In this document: positions 27,801 to 39,000 of the stretch, piece after piece
Layout of the letters: each line of letters begins with the position of its first letter
How positions within the stretch are numbered: the first letter of the stretch is position 1
Assembly (NCBI GenBank): GCA_033063855.1
Contig: CP093831.1
Coordinates: 19,964,001 to 20,028,000, forward strand
DNA length: 64,000 nt
Direction of reading: 5' to 3'
DNA from: Smittia aterrima
Taxonomy: Eukaryota > Arthropoda > Insecta > Diptera > Chironomidae
Translations under genes and position numbers: made by a program
The notes under the pieces: model-generated
Databases searched by the model: none
What the model saw: only the letters and a program-made list of their open reading frames with translations
Told to the model about the DNA's origin: nothing

Positions 27801-30075
27801 AACTCTCGGCTCTGAAGATACAACTACCGCTTCTGACCAGACAACTATTGGAAATGTTGAAACAACAACTCTCGGCTCTGAAGATACAACTACCGCTTCT
27901 GACCAGACACGACGAAGAAACCACATGCATTGACAGCAATGAAACAACTGATGAACTTTCAACTATTGGAAATGTTGAAACAACAACTCTCGGCTCTGAA
28001 GATACAACTACCGCTTCTGACCAGACAACTATTGGAAATGTTGAAACAACAACTCTCGGCTCTGAAGATACAACTACCGCTTCTGACCAGACAACTATTG
28101 GAAATGTTGAAACAACAACTCTCGGCTCTGAAGATACAACTACCGCTTCTGACCAGACAACTATTGGAAATGTTGAAACAACAACTCTCGGCTCTGAAGA
28201 TACAACTACCGCTTCTGACCAGACAACTATTGGAAATGTTGAAACAACAACTCTCGGCTCTGAAGATACAACTACCGCTTCTGACCAGACAACTATTGGA
28301 AATGTTGAAACAACAACTCTCGGCTCTGAAGATACAACTACCGCTTCTGACCAGACAACTATTGGAAATGTTGAAACAACAACTCTCGGCTCTGAAGATA
28401 CAACTACCGAACCACCTTCTGACCAGACAACTATTGGAAATGTTGAAACAACAACTCTCGGCTCTGAAGATACAACTACCGCTTCTGACCAGACAACTAT
28501 TGGAAATGTTGAAACAACAACTCTCGGCTCTGAAGATACAACTACCGCTTCTGACCAGACAACTATTGGAAATGTTGAAACAACAACTCTCGGCTCTGAA
28601 GATACAACTACCGCTTCTGACCAGACAACTATTGGAAATGTTGAAACAACAACTCTCGGCTCTGAAGATACAACTACCGCTTCTGACCAGACAACTATTG
28701 GAAATGTTGAAACAACAACTCTCGGCTCTGAAGATACAACTACCGCTTCTGACCAGACAACTATTGGAAATGTTGAAACAACAACTCTCGGCTCTGAAGA
28801 TACAACTACCAACCACATGCATTGACAGCAGCTTCTGACCAGACAACTATTGGAAATGTTGAAACAACAACTCTCGGCTCTGAAGATACAACTACCGCTT
28901 CTGACCAGACAACTATTGGAAATGTTGAAACAACAACTCTCGGCTCTGAAGATACAACTACCGCTTCTGACCAGACAACTATTAGAAATGTTGAAACAAC
29001 AACTCTCGGATCTGAAGATACAACTACTAGCGACGAAGAAACCACATGTATTGACAGCAAAGAAACAACTGATGAGCAGACAACCATTAGAAGTGTGGAA
29101 ACTACAACGGTTGGCTCGATTGATACAACAACTACGGAAGAGGAATCCACATCCGATAACAATGAAACAACTGATTTATTGATTTCTACAGAAGAAACAA
29201 CTGCTGAAGATATTATCACTTGCTACGACAGCTCTGAAAACGTTGAAGATACCACTGAATCGATTTCAACAGCTGACGAGGAATCCACATCCGATAACAA
29301 TGAAACTACTGATGAATTGATTTCTACAGAAGAACCAACTGCTGAAGATATTATCACTTGCTACGACAGCTCTGAAAACGTTGAAGATACCACTGAATCG
29401 ATTTCAACAGCTGACGAGGAGACAACATGCATTGACAGCAAAGAATCCACATCCGATAACAATGAAACTACTGATGAATTGATTTCTACAGAAGAACCAA
29501 CTGCTGAAGATATTATCACTTGCTATGATAGCTCTGAAAACGTTGAAGATACCACTGAATCGATTTCAACAGCTGACGAGGAGACGACATGCATCGACAG
29601 CAAAGAAACAACTGATGAATTGATTTCTACAGAAGAACCAACTGCTGAAGATATTATCACTTGCTATGATAGCTCTGAAAACGTTGAAGATACCACTGAA
29701 TCGATTTCAACAGCTGACGAGGAGACGACATGCATCGACAGCAAAGAAACAACTGATGAATTGATTTCTACAGAAGAACCAACTGCTGAAGATATTATCA
29801 CTTGCTACGACAGCTCTGAAAACGTTGAAGATACCACTGAATCGATTTCAACAGCTGACGAGGAGACGACATGCATCGACAGCAAGGAAACAACTGATGA
29901 ATTGATTTCTACAGAAGAACCAACTGCTGAAGATATTATCACTTGCTACGACAGCTCTGAAAACGTTGAAGATACCACTGAATCAATTAGTGACAGAACA
30001 ACAGATGAATCTCTTGATTCTACAACGCTTCCTGATTTCGAAACAACTTGCTTTGATACTTGGATTGAGGTGTAA
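6820..30075 (+). CDS. Giant secreted Thr-rich mucin-like protein with a 22-residue repeat array
   Basis: Exons: 6820-6861, 6939-6984, 7050-7190, 7242-7268, 7324-7422, 7478-7684, 7738-7875, and 7932 through an N gap to the TAA at 30073-30075. Exon 1 encodes the hydrophobic core MKINLLAILLTLII; cleavage after SVEG (exon 2) is plausible. About 233 residues precede the last exon. It opens SNTKTTQAPT, then about 21 kb of 22-residue units: first half ETTTLGSEDTTT, second half ASDQTTIGNV. The C-terminus has six 47-residue repeats with CYDSSENVEDTTES and CIDSKETTDEL, ending CFDTWIEV. The protein would exceed 7,000 residues: acidic, dense in Thr for O-glycosylation, with regularly spaced single Cys and NET sequons. 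This suits a gel, glue, silk or peritrophic mucin; tissue is unknown. As assembled, the frame breaks near 19,565, 27,909 and 28,815, so the model is not continuous. Confidence 0.8.
7324..7984 (+). repeat. Tandemly duplicated phase-1 exons before the array
   Basis: Exons 5, 6 and 7 each end with nearly the same block (LTGVDKLVSIVEQLLGN) and a phase-1 donor. Exon 3 ends with a diverged version (LTEVNSLEFIIKQFLQD). Exons 6, 7 and 8 each begin with SNTKTT after near-identical 53-56 bp introns, which share GTATGACTGGACCTA or a close variant. Exon plus intron therefore duplicated as a unit of about 190-260 bp. Exon 6 also contains an internal 18-bp repeat (ACAACTGCAGCTCCAACA-like; TTTAAP) in about seven copies. 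Symmetric phase-1 introns allow exon gain or loss without frameshift. Confidence 0.8.
7985..8084. other. Assembly gap (100 N)
   Basis: Exactly 100 Ns separate exon 8's unique start from the first visible 66-bp unit. A round 100 usually marks a gap of unknown size, so the array is longer than seen by an unknown amount. The reading frame on the two sides differs, but that cannot be interpreted across an unsized gap. Confidence 0.95.
8085..29034 (+). repeat. ~21-kb coding array of 66-bp units with Cys-containing spacers
   Basis: The unit is 66 bp (22 codons), almost without base changes. Length implies about 300 copies (estimate: about 20.9 kb less 21-23 spacers of 39 bp). At irregular points the unit's second half is preceded by a 13-codon insert, giving SDEETTCIDSNETTDELSTIGNV instead of ASDQTTIGNV. 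Inserts start near 8253, 8552, 9781, 10741, 12037, 12471, 13105, 13481, 13911, 14476, 16627, 18380, 19965, 21059, 22022, 22787, 23686, 23918 and 26270, with broken forms near 19549, 27912 and 28811. The number of plain units between inserts ranges from about 3 to 34. Rare markers: GGATCT for GGCTCT before some inserts, ACTACTAGC versus ACCACTAGC, CTCTTAACT near 22073, and a six-base in-frame change near 28410. Confidence 0.97.
29120..29995 (+). repeat. Six C-terminal 141-bp coding repeats
   Basis: Six copies of a 47-codon unit can be read: TTDELISTEEPTAEDI, then ITCYDSSENVEDTTESIS, then TADEETTCIDSKE. Copies 1 and 2 carry an ESTSDNNE segment in place of or after CIDSK. The last copy runs into the unique tail DRTTDESLDSTTLPDF. 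Copies differ by a few synonymous changes (TACGACAGC versus TATGATAGC), so they are older or less homogenised than the 66-bp array. The ADEETTCIDSKETTDEL part closely resembles the Cys spacer of the main array. Confidence 0.92.
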
Positions 30076-30640
30076 ACCTTGAAATAGTTCTTCTCTTTAA
30101 AAAAAGACAAATATTAAATATTCATGTTCATTGTTAATTTTCAAACATAATGCAAATTTCAGTTAATTCAAACCAAATTTTTCTTTTGTTAACTCTTATC
30201 TTTTTTAAACTTTATTTTCAATATTTTAAAAATATATTAAATTCGATTGTAAAGCCAAAATATAAAATTTACCTTGACCTTTTTAATAAAAATTTCACTT
30301 AAGCAGTAGAAAATTTAATGATTTGCTCTAAGATCCCTTAAAATAATAACACATTTTGAAAGCTGAAAAAATAACTTTCTTGCCTTCAAAAAAAACCATC
30401 GATTATGCCAAAGTCGCGAGAGGAGCACACAGCAGCAATATTGTAAAAGTGATTTTATTCATTTGATGTTCTTCACTTCCCTTGTTTTTCCTTTTGTTTT
30501 TCCGGGGGAGCTTCGAAACGTGAAAGTATGGCTTCAAGTTGACGAAATAGGCTTTCATTTACCTAGAAATACTAGCGTTTTTACAGCTAAACTTTTTGCA
30601 ATATTAAAAACAATTCTGTAACAGATCCGAAAATATGAGA
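30076..30640. other. 3' flank of the mucin-like gene
   Basis: AT-rich sequence with possible polyadenylation signals (ATTAAA near 30112, AATAAA near 30288). A block at about 30450-30545 recurs in inverted orientation at about 40240-40340. No gene is visible. Confidence 0.5.
30450..30545. repeat. Block repeated in inverted orientation 10 kb away (copy 1)
   Basis: GTGATTTTATTCATTTGATG, then TTTTCCGGGGGAGCTTCGAA and ACGTG, matches the reverse complement of about 40240-40340, with several substitutions and small indels. It is not an obvious part of either neighbouring gene. It may be a dispersed element fragment or the footprint of an inverted duplication around the MOXD1-like gene. Confidence 0.6.
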
Positions 30641-30739
30641 TATACGATATACAGTCACCGTCAAAATTATAGGACCGATGGAAGTTTTTTCATGTTTTCC
30701 TCGAGATCGTAGCAGTTGTCATAACGGAGTTAGATACAA

Positions 30740-31040
30740 GTGGCAATTTGCCCACGTTTCTGTGGATTGCAAAAATACAACAAATCCGAAAACGAAAAAT
30801 TTCTAATTTGTACAGATTCTTTGTCGGCGCTTCAAGTACTTCAAGAAATCCCATGGTCCAAAAAGTTCAGGATGACAAATAAGAATTTTAGATTCCTTTG
30901 GATTCCCGGACACAAAGGAATCCAAGGTAACGAAAAAGCTGTTATGTTGACTAAGAATGCGATTAATATCCGAGTGTATATTTTTTTCATAAAGATCTTT
31001 TCAGACTTACAGACTTGTATTAAGAGCTCGAAGAAATAAA
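30740..31040 (+). mobile_element. Non-LTR retrotransposon RNase H fragment
   Basis: The translation contains LICTDSLSALQVLQEIPW and, about 30 residues on, FLWIPGHKGIQGNEKA, the two best-conserved RNase H motifs of Jockey/CR1-type pol proteins. The catalytic Asp of TDS is present. The normal final Asp (NEKAD-like) is replaced by NEKAV. Nothing of the reverse transcriptase is visible, so this is a 5'-truncated, dead relic. Confidence 0.75.
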
Positions 31041-31385
31041 TTTTAATTAGAACTCGATATGGTCGACATGCCTTTAAAGTTTTAGCTTCTTTCAAACCTC
31101 AAACGATGAAAAGTAATAAACATTTAGGCGATCAGAAATAGGGGCAGTTAAGCAACTAATATCTTTTTCGACCACCATGAGTGAATTGCATGGCTTTACT
31201 TATTTTGTGTGTTTACAAATATTTTGGTTTCAGCCTTGAGTGCAAAGGAGAACGGAAAAAGTTAAGTATGATATCGTCTACTGAAGAATTTAATGACCAT
31301 CCTTTAAGCGCCCTATTATTATCATTCTGTTCCTGTCTACCGTTCACCGCCTTCTGTCTTAGGGTCTTAGGCCACACACAAACTT
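31035..31385. repeat. Left arm of a ~350-bp inverted repeat
   Basis: This segment matches the reverse complement of about 33826-34176 with modest divergence. Shared landmarks include GCGATCAGAAATAGGGGCAG, TTTTTCGACCACCATGAG, GAGTGCAAAGGAGAACGGAA and GGTAGACAG in reverse. It lies directly after the RNase H relic, so it may be the 3' end of that retrotransposon, with a second inverted copy on the right. Confidence 0.8.
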
Positions 31386-31697
31386 GATACCAATTTTTAA
31401 TTCATGTTTTTTTAAGGTTTTTTTTTTGTAACAAAAACTTTATTGTGACCACTTTGTCTGTCCGTCCGTCAATCAGCAAAAAGTTATGGCAAATGTGGAA
31501 AACAAAACAAGCGAAAATAAAACAAATCGAAAGTTAACATCGGAAAAGCGAAAATCGAAAAAAGCCTTTTTTTAATCTAATGAGAAAATCTAAAATTTAT
31601 TGGTCAAATTTTTAAAATTATAGATTTTAGACAATTTTTCAGAATAATTTCTACAAAGTGTTGTGGAAATATTTTTAAAAAGTTTTTTCTTCTTTTA

Positions 31698-32983
31698 CGA
31701 GGGGAGGTTGAAAAATAAGGTTCTTTTGTATGAAAACGAATAGATACACGGTTAAGAGTATTTTATGTTCAAAGTACGTCTCAATATAGGGCAATAAACG
31801 TTGTCAGAACTGAGATTAAGATTTTAGTTCCGTCCCTACAGATCGATTTCTAAAGGTCTCTAAAATTGCTCACAATGGCAGACATGGCTTCCTAATTAAA
31901 TCAAAATGTTTATCCAACGAGGTAATATTTGCACTTAGAGAGTTTTAAACAATCACGAAAGGTCAAGTCTTTAAAATAAAAAATAATTCAAAGCAGCTTG
32001 CACAATTTATTGAAAATAATACGCATCGAAAATTTCATGTTGCTTCAAAAGAAATATCCGACAGAGTTCAATTTTTTTCCTTTTGTATTCATATAAGTTT
32101 CTTATGTTTCGCTTTATCAACCATTTTGATTTTTCTCCCACGAAAACTCTTGTTAGTTCTCTACATTTTTGAAGAAAATGATTTATTGTAAAATGTGTCG
32201 TTTTTGAAATATGAGAATGTTTGTCTCTTCTGGCCTATGTGCTCAGTCTGAGCTTTCTTAAGAACTTTTTGTCATTTTTCATAAAAAATATTAATTAATA
32301 AAAGTTGTATTTGATTTAAAACTAAAGATAAGACTTGTAATTTGTAGAAAATGTTAAGTAAATATTTGTGTTGACTTTAATTTGTGTTGCATATGGCATT
32401 ATACATTGAAGTCTGTTAATTTTTTTGAAAAAGTACAAAATCGCGGCAGCCACTCTGCGGAGAGCTTTTTCTCATCAAAAACTAAATGAAATTTATTCCG
32501 AAATAATTTTATAAATAAAAATAGAATCTAAGCTAAATAAAAAGCGTATTATGTTAGTTCTGAGATAAATTTTTCTTCAATTTTTTTCATAATGTGTTTA
32601 GAAATAGCCCTCTAGAAAGCCTCATGACATGTGTTAAGGTTTTAGTTCATATAGATTCACAGGATATTGTTAGACAAGTTGGAAACTGTTGTTATTATAG
32701 CCAAAGAGTGAGGAAAGATAAAACTAAAGTAATTTTGAATCTTGATAAAATAGGAAGCTTTAATTTTAAAATATAATTCCAGTGTAACAAATTTTACTGG
32801 CGCCATTTTCAAAATTTTTTGAACTTGATTGGTAAAAAAATTCATAATTCCAAAACTACTTGTGCGATCTGCTTCAAATTTGAAAATTATTCCTAAAAAG
32901 AGTGAATCTCGAACATGATTTCTCAGTTTTTTGATATCTATTCGTCTTCATACAAAAGAACCTTATTTTTCAACCTCCCCTCG
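31698..32983. mobile_element. Mariner-like element, 1286 bp, TA-flanked, decayed
   Basis: Inverted ends start CGAGGGGAGGTTGAAAAATA at 31698 and end with its reverse complement at 32983. The similarity runs about 45 bp. Both ends abut a TA dinucleotide (31696-31697 and 32984-32985), the target duplication of Tc1/mariner elements, and the length is that of a full mariner. No transposase frame longer than 62 codons remains and no DD34D motif is recognisable, so it is inactive or non-autonomous. Confidence 0.7.
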
Positions 32984-33825
32984 TAGAGTGATGAGAATGC
33001 AAACAGCTCCTTTTAAGAGAATTTTAGTCTACGAAATGACTGCAATGGCTACGCGCCTCTTCCATTCACAAATTTCTTGCCGTAAAACGTACGTTCTCGT
33101 ATCTCTCTCATTTTCTGTGTTTACTGGATCAAATCCGAAAAATATTTCAACTCACGTTAGTTCATTGTGAGATTTCAAACAACTCGGACGCGTTCGATGA
33201 AATTTTCATTTCGTTATTGGAGAACTTTTCACTGAAAAGAAATAACATAAAATAAAAACATCAAATGAAGTTTATGTGCGATCTTATGTTAATAAAATTA
33301 GTGAAAGCAATAAAATTTTGGATTACTTGAAAAAAACAATATTGAAAGGTAAGGATTTCCTGAACTACCTTTCATTGAACCTAAAAAGGGTTTGTGCGAT
33401 TGGCATCGACAAACATTGATTCGTAACTTCTAAATTGCCTGAAACGAAACTGAATGGAAATAAATACATAATAGGCCTCGAAACAAAGATATTCTGCAAA
33501 AATAAATCTTCATTGACAAACTAGCGAATTTGAAATGCTCAAGGCAAAAAAAACTTTAGTGAGGGTAGAAAATATAAAATCGATAAAAAATGTTTTTGCT
33601 TGTCTATAAGTTTTGTGAGTCTCATAAAGTTAATAAACAACAAAATAAACAATAAAACTAAATTTTATTTCGTAATTAAGACATTCCATTTTAAGGATCA
33701 GCATTTTTGGTTTTCCCATAAAGAATTGTTAGAGCTGTTGAATTACAGAAACTCGTGTTCTTAGTGGCATCAAAAATCAAATGATCTCACAATTTTTTTG
33801 ATATTTACAATATAATTGTCAATCA

Positions 33826-34176
33826 ACATCAGGTGTGTGGCCTGAGACAGAAGGCGGTGAACGGTAGACAGAAACAAAATGATAATAATAGGGCGCTTAA
33901 AGGGATGGTCATTAAATACTTCGGTAGACGATATCATAATTAACTTTTTCCGTTCTCCTTTGCACTCAAGGCTGCAACCAAAATATTTCTCAACACTCAA
34001 AATAAATAAAGCCATGCAAGTCGCTCATGGTGGTCGAAAAAGATATTAGCTGCTTAACTGCCCCTATTTCTGATCGCCTAAATGTTTATTACTTTTCATC
34101 GTTTTTGGTTTGAAAGAAACTAAAACTTTAAAGGTATGTCGACCATTTCGAGTCCTAATTAAAATTTATTTCTTTG
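33826..34176. repeat. Right arm of the ~350-bp inverted repeat
   Basis: Reverse-complement partner of 31035-31385. The arms are separated by about 2.4 kb containing the mariner-like element. The spacing to that element is unequal (about 310 bp on the left, 840 bp on the right), so they are not its termini. Confidence 0.8.
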
Positions 34177-36003
34177 CAATCGCATCAACATAAATAATTA
34201 ATTAAAAGTAAACGAGGAGGAAGATAAGAGAGAATTTGTACATTGATGACTCAATGAACTAGCCCACATGGTTCGAAGAGAGGGCACGAACAAAATTGAG
34301 TCGTTAATGATTGTGTCTGCTGACCGCTTTTATAACAAATTGTTTAACATGTGTTTGTGGTTCGCTACATCATTGAACGAATCATGAAAATTGTGTCTAA
34401 TCATTATCATTTGGCAGAGGCAAACGAATGCATGTCCGGATGTGGGCATTTCAATCGGACTAATTTTGTCACTTCGGTATTGAGATCAATCAAAAAGACA
34501 TTAGAAGTTTTGGTCATTGATTTTGTGAAGAAGGAAATTGTCCCTCGACAACTTGTTGCAACTAAATTGATTCTCGACCTTCCTACTTGAATATTTAAGT
34601 CTGTTTCAATATTTTCCAAAGATGAAAAGATTTCCAAAAGTGTGAAAATCAAACACGAGAGTCCATCGAATAAAGAAAAGTAAACAATAATTAAAACATA
34701 AATAAAACCAATTCCACTTGACCGTGAAAATGTTGGGACTTCATTAAATTTAAATATAAATTTCTCTACCTGAAGGGCTCAAGCAAAGATCTAATTTATT
34801 CACCAAACACTGGAAATATTCAAAGAGATTTGTTCGTTCAGCCAGAATGCCGTAAAGGTGTTAGAAATATTTTTCTTAAAACCTAAAATTCTTAAGAAAC
34901 TCGATTGAGCAAACATTTACAAAAGAGTTTTTGAGATTATCTCACGCCTGCAGCCAGAAATAATCACTCGCTCTCATGTATCCTTTCCATTCGATTCTCC
35001 AACAACAATTGACCGAAATGAACTGTTCTCATTTTGAATGAAACTATTTTAAGTTTTGATCCTTCTGCTGCTTATTAAAGTTTTCTTCTATTAAAGAGAG
35101 TTCGCACTCTCTTGCCAAAAATGAAGCGAAGAGGGAAACAAGGGATCAGGTGGATTTATAAAGGTTTTTTTCTTCCTGACGTTAGCAGGTTAATGGTTGA
35201 ACTAATACAATGCGAGCAATAAATTTGCGATATTATTACTACCTCATATGACTCGACTCTTCTTCGGCTACGCACTTTTCCTTTTATTTCTTGCAAAACG
35301 CTTTCTCTTTTGTTCGTGCGAAATTGTTCAATGGAAGGGAAATGAAAAGAAGTTCAACCTAAATGTTATCAAATATTTCATGAGTTTTATTACGGGCTTT
35401 TGTTCTTTTCGTCGCTCCAAGTTTTGTCAACTTCGATATCATGAACCTTTCTGTTTTCTGTCAAGCACCCTCGACTAGCTGTAAGTTACACCCATGGCAT
35501 ATAACAACTTTGATATTATTGATGTTAACTGTCAAGAGAGGAGAGGAAAGTTTTGATGAGAAATTTGAGAAATGAGTGTCGATAAAAAAGTTTTTCGTTG
35601 AAAGTCTTTTACAACAACATCAAAATAATGATTAAAGTTTTGTTTTCGGGGAAAAAATCATAAAATATGGAGACGAAATATCAAAATTTTTGGTCGATAA
35701 TAAAATTTCTATCCATCGGAAGATAAAACTACGTGAAAACAAGAATTAATCTTGCAATTGTTCCTACTACAAATTAGATCAGATTTTTTATATTTGACTC
35801 TGAGATTAAAAGCAAACGAAAATAAACTTCAACTCAATTTTAATAATGACGTCAACAAGAAGTTATGATAACGATGTTTTTTTTTGCAAATAAATCATTA
35901 ACTTTGATAATGAATCTTCTTTCCTTGACTTCCGAATCTTTATACCCATAACTCAAAATAATGTTCATGTAATTATTTTTCATTGCAGGAGATACTAAGC
36001 GAA
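34177..36003. other. Intergenic and 5' region of the MOXD1-like gene
   Basis: AT-rich. Several ORFs of 70-80 codons lack splice context or recognisable motifs. A polypyrimidine tract and CATTGCAG ending at about 35990 form an acceptor just before the MOXD1-like start codon. An upstream untranslated exon probably lies in this stretch; I cannot place it. Confidence 0.4.
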
Positions 36004-39000
36004 ATGATGACATATAAGACTCTTCTACTGCTCCTTACACTCTCTGTGGGTAAATGTATGCCGAACGAGAACGATCGCAGTGTTGATTTAGAACATATGG
36101 TCGATTTAGACGAGAAATTTCGACTCCTTTGGAGAATCCAAGAGCCTGATATCATCATCGAACTACAGGTGCAAACACATGGATACATCGGCTTTGGATT
36201 CGCAAGAAGCGAGAATATCTACGGAGCAGACATGGTCGTCGGATGGATCGATAAGCACACGTTCTTTCAAGTGAGTTTCACAACTTTTCTTTTTTTTTTC
36301 TATTTTCACAAGTTTGGAACTTATGAAGGCTAAAGCGGATAGTAAAAATTTATGATAAATGAAATCGGAACAAATGACAAGGAAAAACTATGACAAGTTG
36401 GCCGAAAGCCAAGACAATCTGGCAACACCCGAACTAGGGTTGAAAGAGTTACGAAAATCTATGGTTGAATCGATTTATCGAGTTATGAAGCAGATTTCCA
36501 GCTTATCCAACCGGAATGTCTAACATTTTTGAGGATTTTCGCTTAGAGTCTCCCATGTCTCGATAAAAAAAACTTATCGTGACAAGTTAAATAGCTTCTC
36601 AACTGCATTTTACAAATTGATTTTTCGTCTCTCACACTGTCAAATAATGGACAGTGGTTGTAAGACAATGAAAGTAATTTCAAGTATTTCTGTCTCAAAA
36701 GAACCGCAAACAAACAAAGGGCGAAGTAATTCGAAGACACCAAAACCCGCAGATAAACCGAAATAAAAGGAGAATCGCTCGTAAGAGATAATTTCTTTCT
36801 GCGACGCAAGACTTTTGAAACTTCTTCCGAATTACGTTTTGAGCTTGTTCATCCGACTTTTGCATTACCAAATGTTCCACAAATGTTCGGATTCTCACAA
36901 AACTTTTAAAAATAATCTGTTCTATTTGAGGATTTAATGGATGTTAATGCCATCATACTCAAAGGTATTTAATAAAATATTCACTGCTTTAACAGAAAAG
37001 TAATTTCCAAAGTAGAAGAACGATTGACACGCTAATGTTTCTAAAATGAGTAATAAATCAAGTGGATATTTAAGTAAGATGATAGTTGTGCCTCGATATG
37101 ACACTCTAATTTCAAGCATATTGATTTGATCTTGACATTTGACCTAAATCAGGTCTTCTGATTCCTTTCTGTCTACGTTGAAACTGCTTACTTCATCGAT
37201 CGAGATTAGCAATCGTTTATAAGATCGAGAATAGCAATCGTTGAACTTGCTGATATGAGAAAATGAGAATTAAATCGAGTTCTTCTTGAAAATTATCTTC
37301 TGCAGCCGTCAACAAAACCTTTTTAGGAGTCGGTCAAATTAATTTCTGTTTCCGTAAGCAGTGGAAATTTATGGCATGTTTTGTGTTTCGCTGAAAAGTC
37401 CAATGAGTTATTGCGGTTTATTCACCACACGCAACATATTTTTCCGCTGCAGAAATTTTTGTAACCGACGAAAGGGTTGACCAAATAATAATGTTTTGAT
37501 TGCGTTTTTATGACGATTTTATTTTCTCGATTTATATTTATGAACATGCAGATATGAATTGGAGACCAATGAACCAGATGGCTCAATTTGCGTTTGCATG
37601 AACCTCGTGCTGGGGAGCAAATGCATTTCGGTGATTACAAGTAACACGAATAATGAAAATGGGGAAAATTAAAATAACAACACAAAGGACGCTTCGAGCC
37701 AACAATAGAAGTTCAAATTATCACTTTCATTATTCTTCTTATGCAAATTCAAACAATAATGAATTCTACCATTTTGTTTATTTCAGGACAGACACATTCC
37801 CGTCCATAGCAACAACGGAGAGCCGGTGCTCGATCACTCACAAGATTATGTTCTCTTGTCTGGCCACGAAAACAAAACTCACACTGTCATTAGATTCCGA
37901 AGGAGACTGAATACTTGTGATGAGAAATACGACGTTCCTGTTACGGTGAGTTCATGTGATCTAACTCTTCCTTGCAAGTGGCACAGAAACCGCAAACAAA
38001 TTATTCCGACCCTTTCGAAATACATTTTCTCTTGAAGCCTTTGACCAAATCGTGAAAACCGAAGGAAATATCCATTTCAGAACCATAAAATCGACAATAA
38101 ATCAAACCTAACGTTCATCCTGTTCCTATTTTATGTAAATTTTCTCGAACATAAATCTCAAGGAAACTTTTTGATTGCTTTTTCACAGAATGATACAATG
38201 AAAATCGTTTACATGTATCACCATGATAAGCCGAAAAGAGGCTCACTTCACCATGAAAGTTTACCCGATCCCGAACTGGCTTTAAAACCAATAAAGTCGT
38301 TGTTACTTCTTCAAAGGTCAAAGTTTAAGAGGCTCGAGAAGAAAAATGATGAAAGGATTGAGACATTCGATGTACGATTCCAGAAAGCTTTATTGTCTAA
38401 CAATACGAGAGCTTGTAGTGTTTCTCAACTAAAATCAAACAAACGTGGCCACATCGTAGCTTTCAAGCCTACCTTTGAGCCTTTGATGGCACAGAACTAC
38501 ATCATTCACATGACAGTCTATGAATGTAAAAACAAACATCAAACAAACTTCGTTGACGATGACTCCGAAGCATGCTCCCACCAGCAGAAGTTGCAATGCT
38601 CGAGCATCGTGGCAACATGGTCGAGAGGTTCACAAGGATTTGTTTACCCTGATGATGTTGGCTATCCAATCGACAGCAATATTGCAAGTCTATACTTCCT
38701 CGAAGTTCATTACGAGACTTTCAAACTAATAACGAACATCGCTGACAGTTCAGGCATCCAATTTTACATCTCATCAGTCAAAAGAAAACATGATGCGGGC
38801 TTGTTATCGATTGGAATTCAGCCCGTTTGGACTCACATAATTCCGCCAGGCTTCAGGAAAGTGACATCGATTGGTTATTGCACTGGCAAATGTAACAGCG
38901 GAGCATTTTCTTCCGACGGAATCAACATCGTTGGAATACAAATGCAAACTCACGAGATGGGAAAATCAATAAAAGTTGGACTTGTGAGAAACGGCGCTGA

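Noticed and set aside
8085..29034. CRISPR array
   Set aside because: The repeats are contiguous coding units without unique spacers, in a spliced eukaryotic gene.
35248..35478. 76-codon ORF upstream of the MOXD1-like gene as its 5' exon
   Set aside because: It ends at a stop without a donor in frame, and the MOXD1-like protein already begins with its own signal peptide at 36004.
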